The position numbers were made by a program, and so were the translations under genes. The notes beneath the pieces are model-generated. The model had not been told where the DNA came from, ran no database searches, and saw only the letters and a program-made list of their open reading frames with translations. 64,000 nt of DNA, from assembly GCF_037975245.1 (NCBI RefSeq), contig NC_092563.1, forward strand, positions 15,801,594-15,865,593, in the 5' to 3' direction. Within the stretch, counting starts at the first letter, position 1, and the number at the start of each line of letters is the position of its first letter. Origin of the DNA: Apostichopus japonicus (Eukaryota > Echinodermata > Holothuroidea > Aspidochirotida > Stichopodidae). Of this stretch, positions 13,897-24,853 are shown one piece after another.

Positions 13897-14111
13897 CAGT
13901 GGCGGAGCGTCCATACAGTCAGGGGGCGGATGCCCCCCTGACGGACTCAAATGGACTGCTGGCGCCCTTTTCAGCTTTTTACCACTTTCAAAAATTCAAA
14001 AATTCTGTACGCTCCGCAGCAACCTGAGGTGGCGCTCCGCTTAGATAGTGTCGAAAGGGCCCCTACAGACCATTTTCGCCCCCTTGACCAATACCCCTAG
14101 CTCCGCCACTG
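13897..14111. mobile_element. hAT-type MITE, 215 bp
   Basis: Ends CAGTGGCGGAG and CTCCGCCACTG form an inverted repeat. They are flanked by a perfect 8-bp duplication GCCATGCA (13889-13896 and 14112-14119). This pattern is diagnostic of a hAT insertion. The interior has no coding capacity. Confidence 0.9.
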
Positions 14112-14119
14112 GCCATGCA

Positions 14120-15991
14120 CATATGTTTACTTACTGATGCTAGTATAGACATGAACCACTATGGGAATCAAATATTAAGAAAGGGAGATCATTGGTTGTG
14201 AGGTCCCATGTATAGCTCTATCATCAGGTTCAACGCCAGTTGTGCTATTACTTCAAAAAATTCACCGGCTTAATTAATGCCTCCCCCAGCGAATGATGCC
14301 CCTTTGTATTGCATTTCCTACATGAAATTTATAGTGCTTGGTATTGGAAGTAAGAAGATAAAAACTACTTGTTCTTCCGATTGAAACTGCAATGCATTCC
14401 AATCAGATTTTATTGTGGCTATTAATTCAAGAAACCGACCTCTGTGTGAATGTCTGTTTGTTTGTGAATATATTAAATCCAGTAAGACATGCCCGGTACA
14501 ACAACATAGACTGCCAACCGAGAAGTGACGCAGTCTCCATCTGCATTGATCGAATACAAAGCAAAAGAAATTTCCCGCCTTGTGTACTGTTACTAAATTG
14601 GGGATTCCCCTTGTATGTAATATTGCGCAGCATACATTTTAGGTATACGGAAGCGTATACAACACATAACATTACAGCTAACACGCGGAAAAACGGTAAA
14701 CAATCTGAAAATAACCGTTTCGACTAGATAGTAGATACACTAACCGTGTAAAACGTTAAAAAAAAATTGAAAATCACCGTTTGCACACTTCCTTGATGTA
14801 AAAACGACGAAAACTGAAAATAACTGTTTTAATAAGATGCACTTAAAATTTTCACGTTTTGCAAAAAAACGTTTTTGAATTTTTTATACTATTACACAGT
14901 TATAAAGTGCATCTCGTCTAAAACGCATTTTGAAAATTGCTGACCTTTCTCCAAGATGTTACAAAGTGAACGTAACGACAATTTTAAGATTTTTGACATT
15001 TTTAATTATTTAATCAAATGTGTAAAACGATCATATTCAGACTTACTTTTATTGCAATGTGTAAGTCGTCAATGTAATGTCTTTTCTTTGCTTCCGTAGA
15101 AATACATGACGCAAGAAATGAGATATCCAATTACGAAAGGCAAGACTTTACATGCACATGTCATTGGAAAGTTAGTTGTCAAGAAGGTTGAAGCATCTTG
15201 CTCTTGGTGATGCCGAAAAGCTTCGTAGGATCAAGTCCATTGCTACTTATTGCCTGTATTCTGTGTTACAGACTTCGTGCTGTGTTAACATTTTGTCCAA
15301 TATTCCAAGCATTGGTGAGAATACTAATTGTTATGTTGTCTTTAGTCTCAAGTTCTGGAAATTTCCTCATGCTCAGGCCAGATACATAAATTTCGCGGAT
15401 TAGGCTAGGGCTATAACATAACACTAACATTATATTAATAAAATTACTGGCCTAACAACTGCTAGTTAATGATAGCGTAGGCCTAGACTACTGTATGTTA
15501 TTGTTAATAGCAGGCAAAGTCGTAGCAATATTTGGTAAATGTTCACTCTATTAAGATCAGGGAACTCCCTGGGAGTAGTAGGATAGCCTTCTGCCACTGT
15601 TATCGTTAATTAACCGTATGTGTAACCATGGGCGCATACATGAATCTGGATCCTTTATGTCAATTAAGTGAAGCTAAAAAAAGAAAACCCATTCCAATAA
15701 TGTAGGGCCATATGACATGCTCCCTTATAGCACTCAATCCATACAGTACTCCTTGAATGTGTATGCCATAAGCAACTTATTTTAATATGATCCGGGTAAT
15801 TTCAGAATACACTGCAACTTAGGGCGTTTTGAGAGCGATAATACATTGTTTACTATATGCCTATTGACTTGTGGTCATAATTATAATCTCTGAGATTCAA
15901 GAGTTGTGGGGTTATTTTGCAATTTTGCAAATCATTTCATAGCTAACACATTCCTGGTGGAGCAATATGAACAACGGAATTTAGCAAGTAG
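14120..15991. other. Spacer, no gene recognised
   Basis: AT-rich. The part at about 14690-15010 has many scattered ACGTTTT/AAAACG words but no repeat unit could be fixed. The open frame at 14392-14727 shows no protein similarity. Confidence 0.35.
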
Positions 15992-15993
15992 TA

Positions 15994-16206
15994 CAGTGGT
16001 GTTACGTCGAGGTTGACATTATCGTCTGGGCATTATGGTCGGTAATAGTCGGTTATCGTCTTTATAGTCGGATCGTCGAGCAACACTTTAATCGTCGGGA
16101 ATCTCAAGCAGCACTATTATAGTCATGCAGCGCGAGTATCGCCGGCTTGAAATACACTATAACGTCAGATTATCGTCAGTTAATCTGCAGTATCGTCGGT
16201 AAGGTA
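15994..16206 (+). repeat. Left end of the 9-kb element with TCGTC cluster
   Basis: After the 25-bp inverted repeat, at least six TCGTC words occur in 190 bp, mostly preceded by TA or GA, plus several AGTCGG words. They are candidate transposase-binding sites. The orientation is the same as in the right-end cluster, which is unusual for inverted-repeat elements. Confidence 0.6.
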
Positions 16207-17120
16207 GAAAGCTTAGAGGAAACGAACAATAGGTTGTGGTTTATGCTTCCAGGAGCAACAGCCACGAGGAAGAATGGCTACTAACAATATGTCAGACAGT
16301 AAACTAATTGCAAGATAATTCCTTGCAAGAGGACCGAGGCCATGACCAAACACTACTGTACTGTATATTATCAATGCCAACATACTGTACAAATCTGAAT
16401 ATAGGCCTAACGAAAATATTTCAATTTTGAATGCCTTAGTAAATCATCATTGATTTTACGGATATATAATACATTACACCATATGAACATCAGAAATACA
16501 ATCATACTTCCCAGTATCAAGCACGCTGATACATTCCCTACCGCTGAAATACACCCTATCCATTGGCCGGTCTGACCGGCACATAAACCTTTTAACCCTC
16601 GACTTGTTTGAAATATATATTTTCTTTTCTAAAAGTATTCCACGATCACTAGACAGCCCCCTCCCCCCCCCTAGTATCGCAACAACCCATCACAACAACC
16701 CCTACCTACCCCTACTCCCCCCCCCCCAGTTGCCTAAACTTTGCAATAGACTCGTATATTTACCTTGCAAGGTACAAATATCCAGCAGCAGATAAAATTA
16801 TGATAAATCCAATACGGTCCAGAGTAACAATATGCGAAAATCTAACTCCCGTTCGTATTGCTAAATAAACGTTGGTGTTACGAGAAAGGCTAATAAATGT
16901 CCAGTTGAAATTAATTGTATCCAATGAATTTATCTTGGCGACCTGCCAACTTTTACTTCCACAGCAAATATAACATGAGTACCGCGTAAATGGGTCAACG
17001 AATAACAGGTGGCTCTAAGAAGACCCTTCGTTTCTCAAGCTTTGTCACTGATCTAGATATTAACCGGGTCAGGCATAGGGTTGGGCGATATTTTCTTTTT
17101 ACCGTCACGATAAATAGTTC

Positions 17121-17150
17121 AAAAATTATCGCGATATTGCGATAATTTTT
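17121..17150. repeat. Perfect 12-bp inverted repeat
   Basis: AAAAATTATCGC and GCGATAATTTTT are separated by GATATT. The surrounding GTTGGGCGATA at 17080-17090 resembles the start of a widespread MITE type, but its other end was not found. Confidence 0.7.
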
Positions 17151-17657
17151 CCTCTAACAGAATTAGCGTAAGTGTCGAGCTTTGAGTGGACGGAGAAAGA
17201 GAGATATATGGAGGGGACATTCAAAGAGAATATCTGAAAAACCTTACGATATTTTGCACAAATATTGGTACTTAGATAAGCGCTTCCTCACAATCGAAGA
17301 GCCGCCCCGAACTTCGCTCCGCTTACGTAAAACTTATACATATATATATATAAAACACGTGGAAAAACCGAGTTTTTACACACATAATTCCCAGTGACAT
17401 TGGTCACAAAACAAGTAGGTCATCGACATTCGAACTTGCACAAGTTCATTGCACCATGGGAACAAAACAAGACATTGAACATGATGGTTCATTTTCCCGC
17501 CATCTAGACGCCGAGTGTAAATTTTCGTGTAATATGCAAATTATGAATGGTACTGTTCAGCAAGGTTAAAACTTAACCTAGTTGCGACACATACAACTTT
17601 TGGGAAGTTGTTGCAGCTGTTGTAGAAGTAATTTTTGTATCAAATGTAAAGTACTAT

Positions 17658-17796
17658 CAGGCGCGTATCCAGGGGGTGGGGCGTTGGGCGCGAAAGAAAG
17701 AGAAGAAAAAAGGGGAAAAGGGGGGGGGGAGAGAGAGGAGGAAGGAAAGAAAGGAAAGGGGGAAAAGAAAGAGAAAAAGGAGAATGAAATCCAATA
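17658..17796 (+). mobile_element. Second copy of the CAGGCGCGTATCCAGG element
   Basis: Starts CAGGCGCGTATCCAGGGGG and continues into a long G/A tract, matching the minus-strand copy ending at 13876. It lies inside the 9-kb Tc1-like element, so it inserted later or was carried along. The right end is not defined. Confidence 0.5.
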
Positions 17797-19149
17797 AAGC
17801 CCACGGGCACTGTTCTGTGTCGATATCTAGCGATATCTAGGGATGAAAATCCCAAGATCTTCCCTAAACAAGGCAGATAGAGAATCGAAGCCTTCAGTGT
17901 GTAATGAACTTGAAACTGTGCGTCTTTCGAAATGAAAATAATGTGGGGCAAAGAAGTGAACTCCTATGGACTCGGACCGTACTGAGCCGATGGCCCTGGT
18001 GGAATTATTTTTCTTTTCACTCTGTTGGAAACAACGGTAATTATATATAAAAAATGACACAAGAAACGCTTAAGTAATACTTTATTATTTCTTCAAAATG
18101 TTGCCAACTATCCAAGTAAATTTATTCTCCGTGAAACATAACCTCTACAGCTGTAAAAAAAAAAAAGAGTCGGGGAAAAGAAACACTGAATACTGAACCC
18201 CAATTAACGAAAAAACAGTTAAGTTCTATGCCGGCAAACACTCTACCTGCGTCCTCTGAAATATCGCGTCATGAATTACTATTTAAGAAACGGCTGTTTC
18301 AAACATCTCAGTAATTCTTCGGCGACTTTGATCCCTATTCATTGAGCACAATAGCATTTCATGCGTATAAACTCGTATAGGGATTATACGAGGTGTCAAC
18401 GCGGCATGTATCATTTAATTCCATTTGAAATTATCACAAAAAAAAGATTTTTTGTTGTAATGCATTAGTTCTCTTGTTTGTGTATAATAACACGAACTTC
18501 TTAACCGCCGAGGTGTTAAGGCTATTGGCATTTCACTGTGCTAAGATATACACGCATCTCACACGTTAGTCATATTATTGTCATTATTCAAACTTTTGAT
18601 ATGTCCTTCCTGTACGTTGATTCCCCCCCCCCCCACGCTCCCCACAGTTTATTATTTACTCCTCGTTATTTAATCCTCTCTTTATCCTTCTACAGTTTAT
18701 ATTTTTTCCCTGGCTTATTTTCTTCTCTCCCTCTTTGTTTACTAATCCGTTTACTTCTTTATTTGTGTTCGCTCTGCCCTCTGTATACCTACACTACTGT
18801 AGTACAGTAGTTTGCCTCTTGTATTTCCTGTTACTCGTCTTTGCGTCCGAAGTCCCTACTAGGGTCGAAACTAGACCCCCCCCCCCACTCCTTTTTTTAA
18901 CATAATGACCAGAAATAACAGGGTTTTTCTGTACTTTGACGGGGCGTAAAAAAAACTTAGTTTGTAAATGGCGATTTTTTTTTTCAACTTTATTAGGAAG
19001 CTAGCACCGCCCCTGACATTATAATCCGAAATCAGTGCTCAGGGTAAGTTGTTATCCTGCCCCACCCCCCGGGGGTAATATTCGGTACTAAAAATGAAAG
19101 CCTTAATTTAAATACAAAGGATGAAATACAAGCATGTTTGAGGGAGGAT

Positions 19150-19191
19150 GTTCATCTCTTTCTGGAATATATGGTGGTCCTTAAAAGAACC
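19150..19191 (-). promoter_or_regulatory. Histone-type 3' stem-loop and downstream element
   Basis: On the minus strand, 21 nt after the transposase stop, GGTTCTTTTAAGGACC (19191-19176) can form a 6-bp stem with a TTTA loop. It fits the metazoan histone mRNA pattern GGYYCTTYTNAGRRCC. AAAC precedes it and ACCA follows, as in histone genes. A purine-rich block CCAGAAAGAGATG starts about 10 nt further on (19165-19153), where U7-binding histone downstream elements lie (animal consensus near CAAGAAAGA). Stem-loop, loop length, flanks and spacing all agree. The inferred role is non-polyadenylated 3' end formation of the transposase mRNA. Confidence 0.65.
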
Positions 19192-19212
19192 GTTTTGTTT
19201 GTTACAGACAAC

Positions 19213-20259
19213 TTAATACTGTGTTGCCTCTCCCCGACTTTCGATGACCGCTGGTATTGCCTTCTTCAAGTTGTTGATGTAGGTTCGGCACTTTTGTGGG
19301 GTCACCCGCTCCCTCCAGAACTTAAGAATTCCTTCCACCAGTTCCTCCTTCTTGTGTGGCTTCCATTCTTTCCGTAGGAAAGTCTTCAACTCATGCCACA
19401 CCTTTTCGATCGGATTTAGGTCAGGGCTCTCTGGGGGAGTCTTCCACCATGTAATATTGGTTTCCTCCATGAAACGTCTTGCGTACAGACTGGTGTGTTT
19501 TGGGTCGTTATCTTGCATCAGACGAAAACCTTCTGGGAAATTTTTGCGACCGAAAGGCAGAAGAGCTTCTCGTAAAATTTCCACGAAGAACTCCTGACGC
19601 ATTATCCCATCGAAGATGAAGATGTCAGTAGCCCCCCGCTTCGAAATACCGGCCCACACGTGCAATTTGTATGGGTGCTTCGGTTTTCCTTTAAGTTTAG
19701 GTTTTGTGCCTTTACGGTGAAATACTATCCTGGCATGATGATCTAGCTCGATTGAACATTCGTCAGTAAACACAACGTCATTGTAAGTTTCATTCGTTAG
19801 GGCCAGTTCTCTGATGTGTATCAAACGCTTGATACGGTTTTGCCTTCTGATATTTTGGGCAAACTGAGTCTGCTTAAACACCCACCCAAGTTCAAGCTTC
19901 TTCTTCCTGATAGTGGATGTGGCGAAACTGGTGCCCGTGGCCTTGTGTAATTCTCGGCGAAGATCTGCTGAAGTCAACTCGTCGTTGGTCTCCATCAACC
20001 CATCAATAAGTTTAAGATGCTCTGTAGTCATACTTCGTTGCCGTCCACCCCGCTTGTTGTTTTGCAGGTTACCTCTCGTACGGAATCTCGCTATAATGTT
20101 CTTCACGGTGTTCCGAGATATCAAAACACCAGAATCTTTAAGTTCTCGCCAAATTTGTAAAGGTGGTTTTCTTCCGAGAATTGCCGCACGTACAATATTC
20201 AGTCGTATATGCGTTGGTACTAACTTGCCTGGCATATTGTATTCGAAGGTATAGCTCAA
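19213..20259 (-). CDS. Tc1-family transposase, DD34E, apparently intact
   Basis: Single-exon 348-aa protein that should bind the inverted repeats of its element and cut and paste it into TA sites. The N-terminal part (residues about 10-125) has two helix-turn-helix-like segments (IRLNIVRAAILGRK; SRNTVKNIIARF) joined by a GRPR-type box (KRGGRQR at 69-75). The DDE catalytic core has D166 (VVFTDECSIEL), D250 (LMQDNDPKHTS) and E285 (PDLNPIEKVWHELK). Exactly 34 residues separate D250 from E285, the Tc1 signature. Length is normal for the family and no stop or shift is present, so the copy may be active. A second in-frame Met at residue 9 is an alternative start. The 3' end carries a histone-like stem-loop, and the BEN-domain gene starts 285 bp away in the opposite direction. 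Confidence 0.95.
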   Translation of the reverse strand: MSYTFEYNMPGKLVPTHIRLNIVRAAILGRKPPLQIWRELKDSGVLISRNTVKNIIARFRTRGNLQNNKRGGRQRSMTTEHLKLIDGLMETNDELTSADLRRELHKATGTSFATSTIRKKKLELGWVFKQTQFAQNIRRQNRIKRLIHIRELALTNETYNDVVFTDECSIELDHHARIVFHRKGTKPKLKGKPKHPYKLHVWAGISKRGATDIFIFDGIMRQEFFVEILREALLPFGRKNFPEGFRLMQDNDPKHTSLYARRFMEETNITWWKTPPESPDLNPIEKVWHELKTFLRKEWKPHKKEELVEGILKFWRERVTPQKCRTYINNLKKAIPAVIESRGEATQY

Positions 20260-20544
20260 GGAAAACTGAGTTACAGTATGAAATTACCCTTGCAGAATGA
20301 ATGCATGTAGTGAGCGAACCTGGTTGCGCTATTACGGAACCACATGCTAATCCCCCTATTGATGTTTGATTGCATTATGTTAACAAGATAAAGCACTGCC
20401 TAAAATAGGCAGAAAGTTTATTGGCGGTGTCATTAAAGTAATTACTTTGTATAAAGCAAAGAACTTCGAGATCCCTGCTACCATTCGAATACAGTTTCTG
20501 TAGAAGAGAGCCAATACTGTGTACAGTAGTATTTCAACACCAAC
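20260..20544. promoter_or_regulatory. Divergent promoter of transposase and BEN gene
   Basis: A 285-bp gap separates the two start codons. It has CCAAT at 20511-20515 (plus), ATTGG at 20420-20424 (CCAAT on minus) and an octamer-like ATGCTAAT at 20344-20351. No convincing TATA box was chosen. These motifs are short and could be chance. The compact head-to-head layout suggests shared regulation. Confidence 0.4.
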
Positions 20545-23335
20545 ATGATTTCAGTAAAGACGTCAGTACAAGCAGTGGATCCTGCATGTGGAATCTGGCT
20601 CATCGGAAAAGTTTTGGAGGAGAGAGCCGACGCCTTCAAAATTCGCTGGGCGAACTACAGAGTTACAGATTGGGTTTCTAAAGAAAAAACGAGACTGCCC
20701 GTGCCAAAGCGGCAATGTCGGCTGGAGAGTGAAAATTGGAAAGAAACCCAACCGCAGTTCTATCAGAAAGGTGAAGAAGTTACAATAAAGAAGGCGGACG
20801 GAACTTCTGGGGAGGTTGTAACAGTCGAGGAAAACGACCCTTTTAACTGCGTGGTAAGTACCAAGGATTTACAGTCGCACCCCCCCCCCCATCGCCAATC
20901 GCCCTGAAGAACTGTACACGTAGGCCTCTTTACCATTTCGTTATGATAGTGTAAACTTGCTTTAAGTCTTCCTCTGGTTATTTTTTAATCTCAATACAGT
21001 ATCTCGATAACGATATCACCTTTTATAAAATCTAACGTTAATATCTTGTTAGAAGAAAATTAATGGTTTTTGAACTTATACTTCTTTACTCGTCCAGTGA
21101 AAGTAGGGGGTACAGTAGGCGGTTTACAATATGTAACGCAACGTATAGTGGCGAAGCACCTCGTAATTTCTTATAGAAAGCCCGAGAAACATTGGCTTAG
21201 AATATGTTCCTGTAATTAAGCAAAATAGCAACTACTTTGTATATTCTGCTGCTTAGTTGTCTCGTTCTCAAATATAATTTATTTTTTGTCGCGCACGTTA
21301 GAATTGACCTGATCACCATGTACAGTATATATTGCATCTATTTTTTTTTTTAAACCTTGAGATACGGCCGATTTTTAACGCTTCATTTGAAAACTAAATC
21401 TTAAAGACTTTTTGGGCCTACAGTGTCTGTAGCCTAGAATCGACAATTCAACAACAATTTCTTTCAATTTTTCACCGAAAGCCCGAGGAACATTGTAACT
21501 ACAAATATTCTTCTTGATTGTCTCGTTCTCAAAATGCGTTTTGTTTTTGGCGTTCACCGTATCGACATTATATATATCCTTCCAGATCTATGCCAAAAGC
21601 AGAAAGCTAAAATATGAGTGGCTCATGGAAATGAATCTGGTGGAATCAACGGATCGGAGGCAACCGTTAGTAATGATTGTAAACCAGGGAGAGGGCTCAA
21701 CCAACCGCAGTAGTACTGTTATACATCGGGATGTCGTCAACCACCAAAGGGACCAAGAAAACGAAACCCCGCGAAGGCGCCCCGCACAACCTAAGAGAGC
21801 CACGTCAAGCAAGGCGCCGTCGACGACGAAGAAGACAAGGACGCTGGTGCCCAAAAAGGTACGATGAGCTATCATTTTGGTGGTTACGAAGTAACTTACA
21901 GTAAATCCTTCAATCACACCTTACCATTTAATTCCTTTTGATAACCTGCTCGGACACAGCAAAAAAATTGGAAAGAAGTATTTATATAAATGTGACACTG
22001 TGTGTATACAGCGTACTGTACATTTGTAAAAGAGACGATTTGAAAAGTTGAAGTTGTTAACATACTGTAAAACGCATAATTGAAATTTCTGCGTAAAGAG
22101 TACAGGTTCCAGATAGCATTACCTCTTTCTCCTCATTAACGATCAACATGGCAAAAGAAGATAAATTGATACGATGCTATTCATAGATGTCCTCATTATA
22201 CACAATTGGGTGGAACTTATTCGTTCCTATAAAAAGCTTTGTGGGTTTGAAAAAGCCGATCAGTTACAAAGTTTAAGGTGATTCAATTATAAACAAACAC
22301 CAGTACATAACAAGGACCACAGAGACGGGTGGGGGCGGGGTAGCCTCCTCCATTTTTTCTTGCTATGTAAATTTTGAAATGATCACCTTATTACCGTGGA
22401 CCGTTTTTCCCTAGAAAAAACGAGATTTTTTCGCTGCAGTCCCTGTAAAATGATTCTTTACTCAGTACACCTACAGTAACTGTTAAAGCAGAAAAACACA
22501 CGGAACGTACTTGATTAAACGATGCATACCTAATACAGTAACCTTCATTTTGTTTATTCATTTGTTCTAACAGATTGCAACGAGGATAGCCATTGGGCCA
22601 GCAGCCCCAGGGGATGATGGAGGTCCGCCACAAGCAGAAGGGATGGCATATGGATGCGCAGATGCTGCCACAATGGCGATTCAGTCAGTGGTATCGTCAG
22701 CCACAGCAGAGGGCAATCCCCTACCTTTGCCGGATGAGTGGTCGAGGGCTACTCCAGCCTTTGGTTGTTCAGCAGTGTGCGACGGACGATTTGCTGAATT
22801 AACCATGAAGATTTTAGCGCAGTCCGAAGAGCTTGCAGAGTTGAGGAAGAGAGTGGATGAGATGGAGAGGAAGCAAGGGTCAATACAGCAGGCACCAACA
22901 TCTTCCCCAATGCCTGTACCTGCCACACCGCCACCAATTGAGCTTTCCAGTGCAGTCGGCAATGCGTTACTTACTCTGTCTTCCTCGCCCGCACCCGCAC
23001 CCACACCACTGCAAGAGCAAGATAGCCCCATCCATGTTCTCTTGGCTAAATGTTGCCAGGATCGAAGGCAAATGGCGAAACTGTTGGCTGTGCAATATTT
23101 TACGGCGGAAGAGCGACTACATGGAAATACGTCAGGGAAGCGTGGCAAGACCCAACTTGACCAACACCGCCTACAGAAAATACGACAATCCATCTTCGAT
23201 TTTGCACCGCTACCGACACACCAGGCAGAGGAAGCTGAGTGGGCACGGTTGAAGACAACCATCGATCTCTTCAACAGGCACTATAGGCAGCAACTGCGAG
23301 AGAAGGCTAATAAGACAGTACATAACCTTATCTAG
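20545..23335 (+). CDS. BEN-domain protein carried by the 9-kb transposon
   Basis: Three exons, 20545-20853, 21586-21858 and 22574-23335, with phase-0 GT-AG introns, give 447 aa. Residues about 12-55 (GIWLIGKVL, then IRWANYRVTDWV) look like a small beta-barrel of Tudor/chromo/MBT type; this is tentative. Residues 104-194 are basic and Arg/Lys/Thr-rich, ending in KKTRTLVPKK, likely nuclear localisation. Residues 272-294 form a short charged coiled coil, followed by a Pro/Ser/Ala linker. Residues about 345-435 are a BEN domain: VLLAKCC, then KLLAVQYFTAEERLHGN, LDQHRLQKIRQSIFDF and a final helix with EWARLKTTIDLFNRHY. BEN domains bind DNA and recruit chromatin factors. The start ATG (CACCAACATGA context) is the first in frame. 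The stop codon lies in the first unit of a 21-bp repeat. Possible roles are a DNA-binding partner of the transposase, a silencing antagonist, or a captured host gene. Confidence 0.82.
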
Positions 23336-23452
23336 TTGTAATGTAACCTTATCTAGTTGTAATGTAACCTTATCTAGTTGTAATGTAACCTTATCTAGTT
23401 GTAATGTAACCTTATCTAGTTGTAATGTAACCTTATCTAGTTGTAATGTAAC
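23324..23452 (+). repeat. 21-bp tandem repeat, six units
   Basis: The unit AACCTTATCTAGTTGTAATG plus T repeats six times almost without change. The TAG of the first unit is the stop codon of the BEN-domain gene, so the array forms the start of its 3' UTR. Each unit is open on the minus strand as a heptapeptide, which is not evidence of coding. Confidence 0.95.
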
Positions 23453-23624
23453 AATTTTCTGTGAGTTTAAACTGAACTTGAGCACAAATAATATCTTTTT
23501 AGTTGTCTCCTACAGTACAGGTAGTTGTATGTTACACAAAACAAGATCCATTTTATTCATTCTATATTTAAAGAATGTTGAACAATTTACTATAGATGCT
23601 TCTAAAACATTCCTCAATACGTAA

Positions 23625-23640
23625 AATAAATGAAAATAAA
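23625..23640 (+). terminator. Candidate poly(A) signals of the BEN gene
   Basis: AATAAA occurs at 23625-23630 and 23635-23640, about 290 nt after the stop codon. They are the first such hexamers downstream of the gene on this strand. This is a short motif in AT-rich DNA, so support is modest. Confidence 0.45.
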
Positions 23641-24527
23641 TATAGAAGTTATGAGTGATATAAAGTTTACAAAATATGAAAGGTGTTGCCTCAGTAATGC
23701 GTTTATTTTTTCACTTAAGAATAACATGAGTGTGATTTTTTGTGTGCTATTATTTATACGCTATTTCGTCAAACTTATACATTTTTTTCCTCACTCAGTC
23801 GGATCATATTGGACAAGCTCCGAAATTGTACTGATATAAAGAGTGTACTTACAATGCATTTTAAAATTCGATTTTAAGTTAATCTAAAGTTGCGTAATGT
23901 GCTCTGATGTCAGTCTATTTGGTTCAAAATAAATTTTCAAAAATTAAATCTTCTCTCAATACTTTTCAGTGTCTGTAGTAAAATCAGTTCATATGAAAAT
24001 AACGATGTACGCTTAGGTCTCTGTTTAAGCACGTCACCACCCCCCCCCCCCATCCCTCCACTTTCCCTCAAGCTTTCAAGTCGACCCTTGGATAACGCGC
24101 GTGGGAATTGCTGCGGGTGTGTTTGATATTCCGACCATTTAACTATGTAACATTCAAATGGCGCCGCGGCGTCTGCATTGCATTGTCAGGTCGTAACAAC
24201 AAAATTAAATGGAAGTTTAAATCTATTAATTCACAGTTAACATTCTGGATAACATCGACTTAATTTGTGTTCGGTCTGCAGATGTTTTATTCTTCACCTT
24301 ATGGTGCCTTTATATTGTAAGATATTGCCGGTAAAGAAACAAATCTTTCATCAATACTATATTATCGTTAGTGGATTGCAAACATTAAACACCGTTGCAC
24401 TCGGAAAGGTACACAAGGTAATTATTTTGTTACAGGGAAAGTAGTAAAACATTAGGCTATATATATGTGAGGTGTTACATTGTTTTGCATCGAAGTTCGT
24501 GCATGTTGCGATAATACTGTAGACAAC

Positions 24528-24853
24528 TTAGGCTAGGCCGCCTAGCAATGTACAGTAAGTTTAGAAGCGCATTGTCTTTAGTTCATCAACAGGCTGTAGG
24601 CCTGATATCGTCGGGGCTAACTGACGCTATTGACTATAATTTTAACAATAGCGATCGATTTAATCCTCTCATGAATGGTCGGTCCGCAACTTGGGCTAGG
24701 CCGCTTAGCAGTGTCAGTTCAGTGCAGTAGTTCTCTTTAATTTATCAACTGACTGTAGGCCTGGTATCGTCGGGATTGTTCGACGCTACCGACGGAAAAT
24801 TTAACAATAGCGATCGATTAATCCTTTCATGAATGGTCGGTCTGCATCTTGAA
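24528..24853 (+). repeat. 163-bp tandem duplication near the right end of the 9-kb element
   Basis: Two diverged copies start with TTAGGCTAGGCCG (about 24528) and TTGGGCTAGGCCG (about 24691). Both contain TATCGTCGGG, AACAATAGCGATCGATT and CATGAATGGTCGGT. They enlarge the subterminal TCGTCGG cluster. Confidence 0.88.

Larger units (their letters stand above)
16210..19149. other. Left arm of the 9-kb element, no gene recognised
   Basis: About 2.9 kb between the left end and the transposase 3' end. It holds a partial purine-rich element from 17658, a perfect palindrome at 17121-17150, several C runs and short unconvincing frames. No protein family could be recognised on either strand, so the reason for the element's length on this side is unexplained. 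Confidence 0.45.

Noticed and set aside
14392-14727. 111-codon plus-strand frame and its antisense frame
   Set aside because: No similarity or gene context; likely chance.
17640-17951. 103-codon minus-strand Pro/Ser/Phe-rich frame
   Set aside because: Translation of a purine/pyrimidine tract in a repeat element.
22681-23274. 197-codon minus-strand frame
   Set aside because: Shadow of the BEN-domain exon; composition and splice context support the plus strand.
23324-23452. CRISPR-like array
   Set aside because: Units are contiguous 21-bp repeats with no spacers, in an animal genome; this is a minisatellite.
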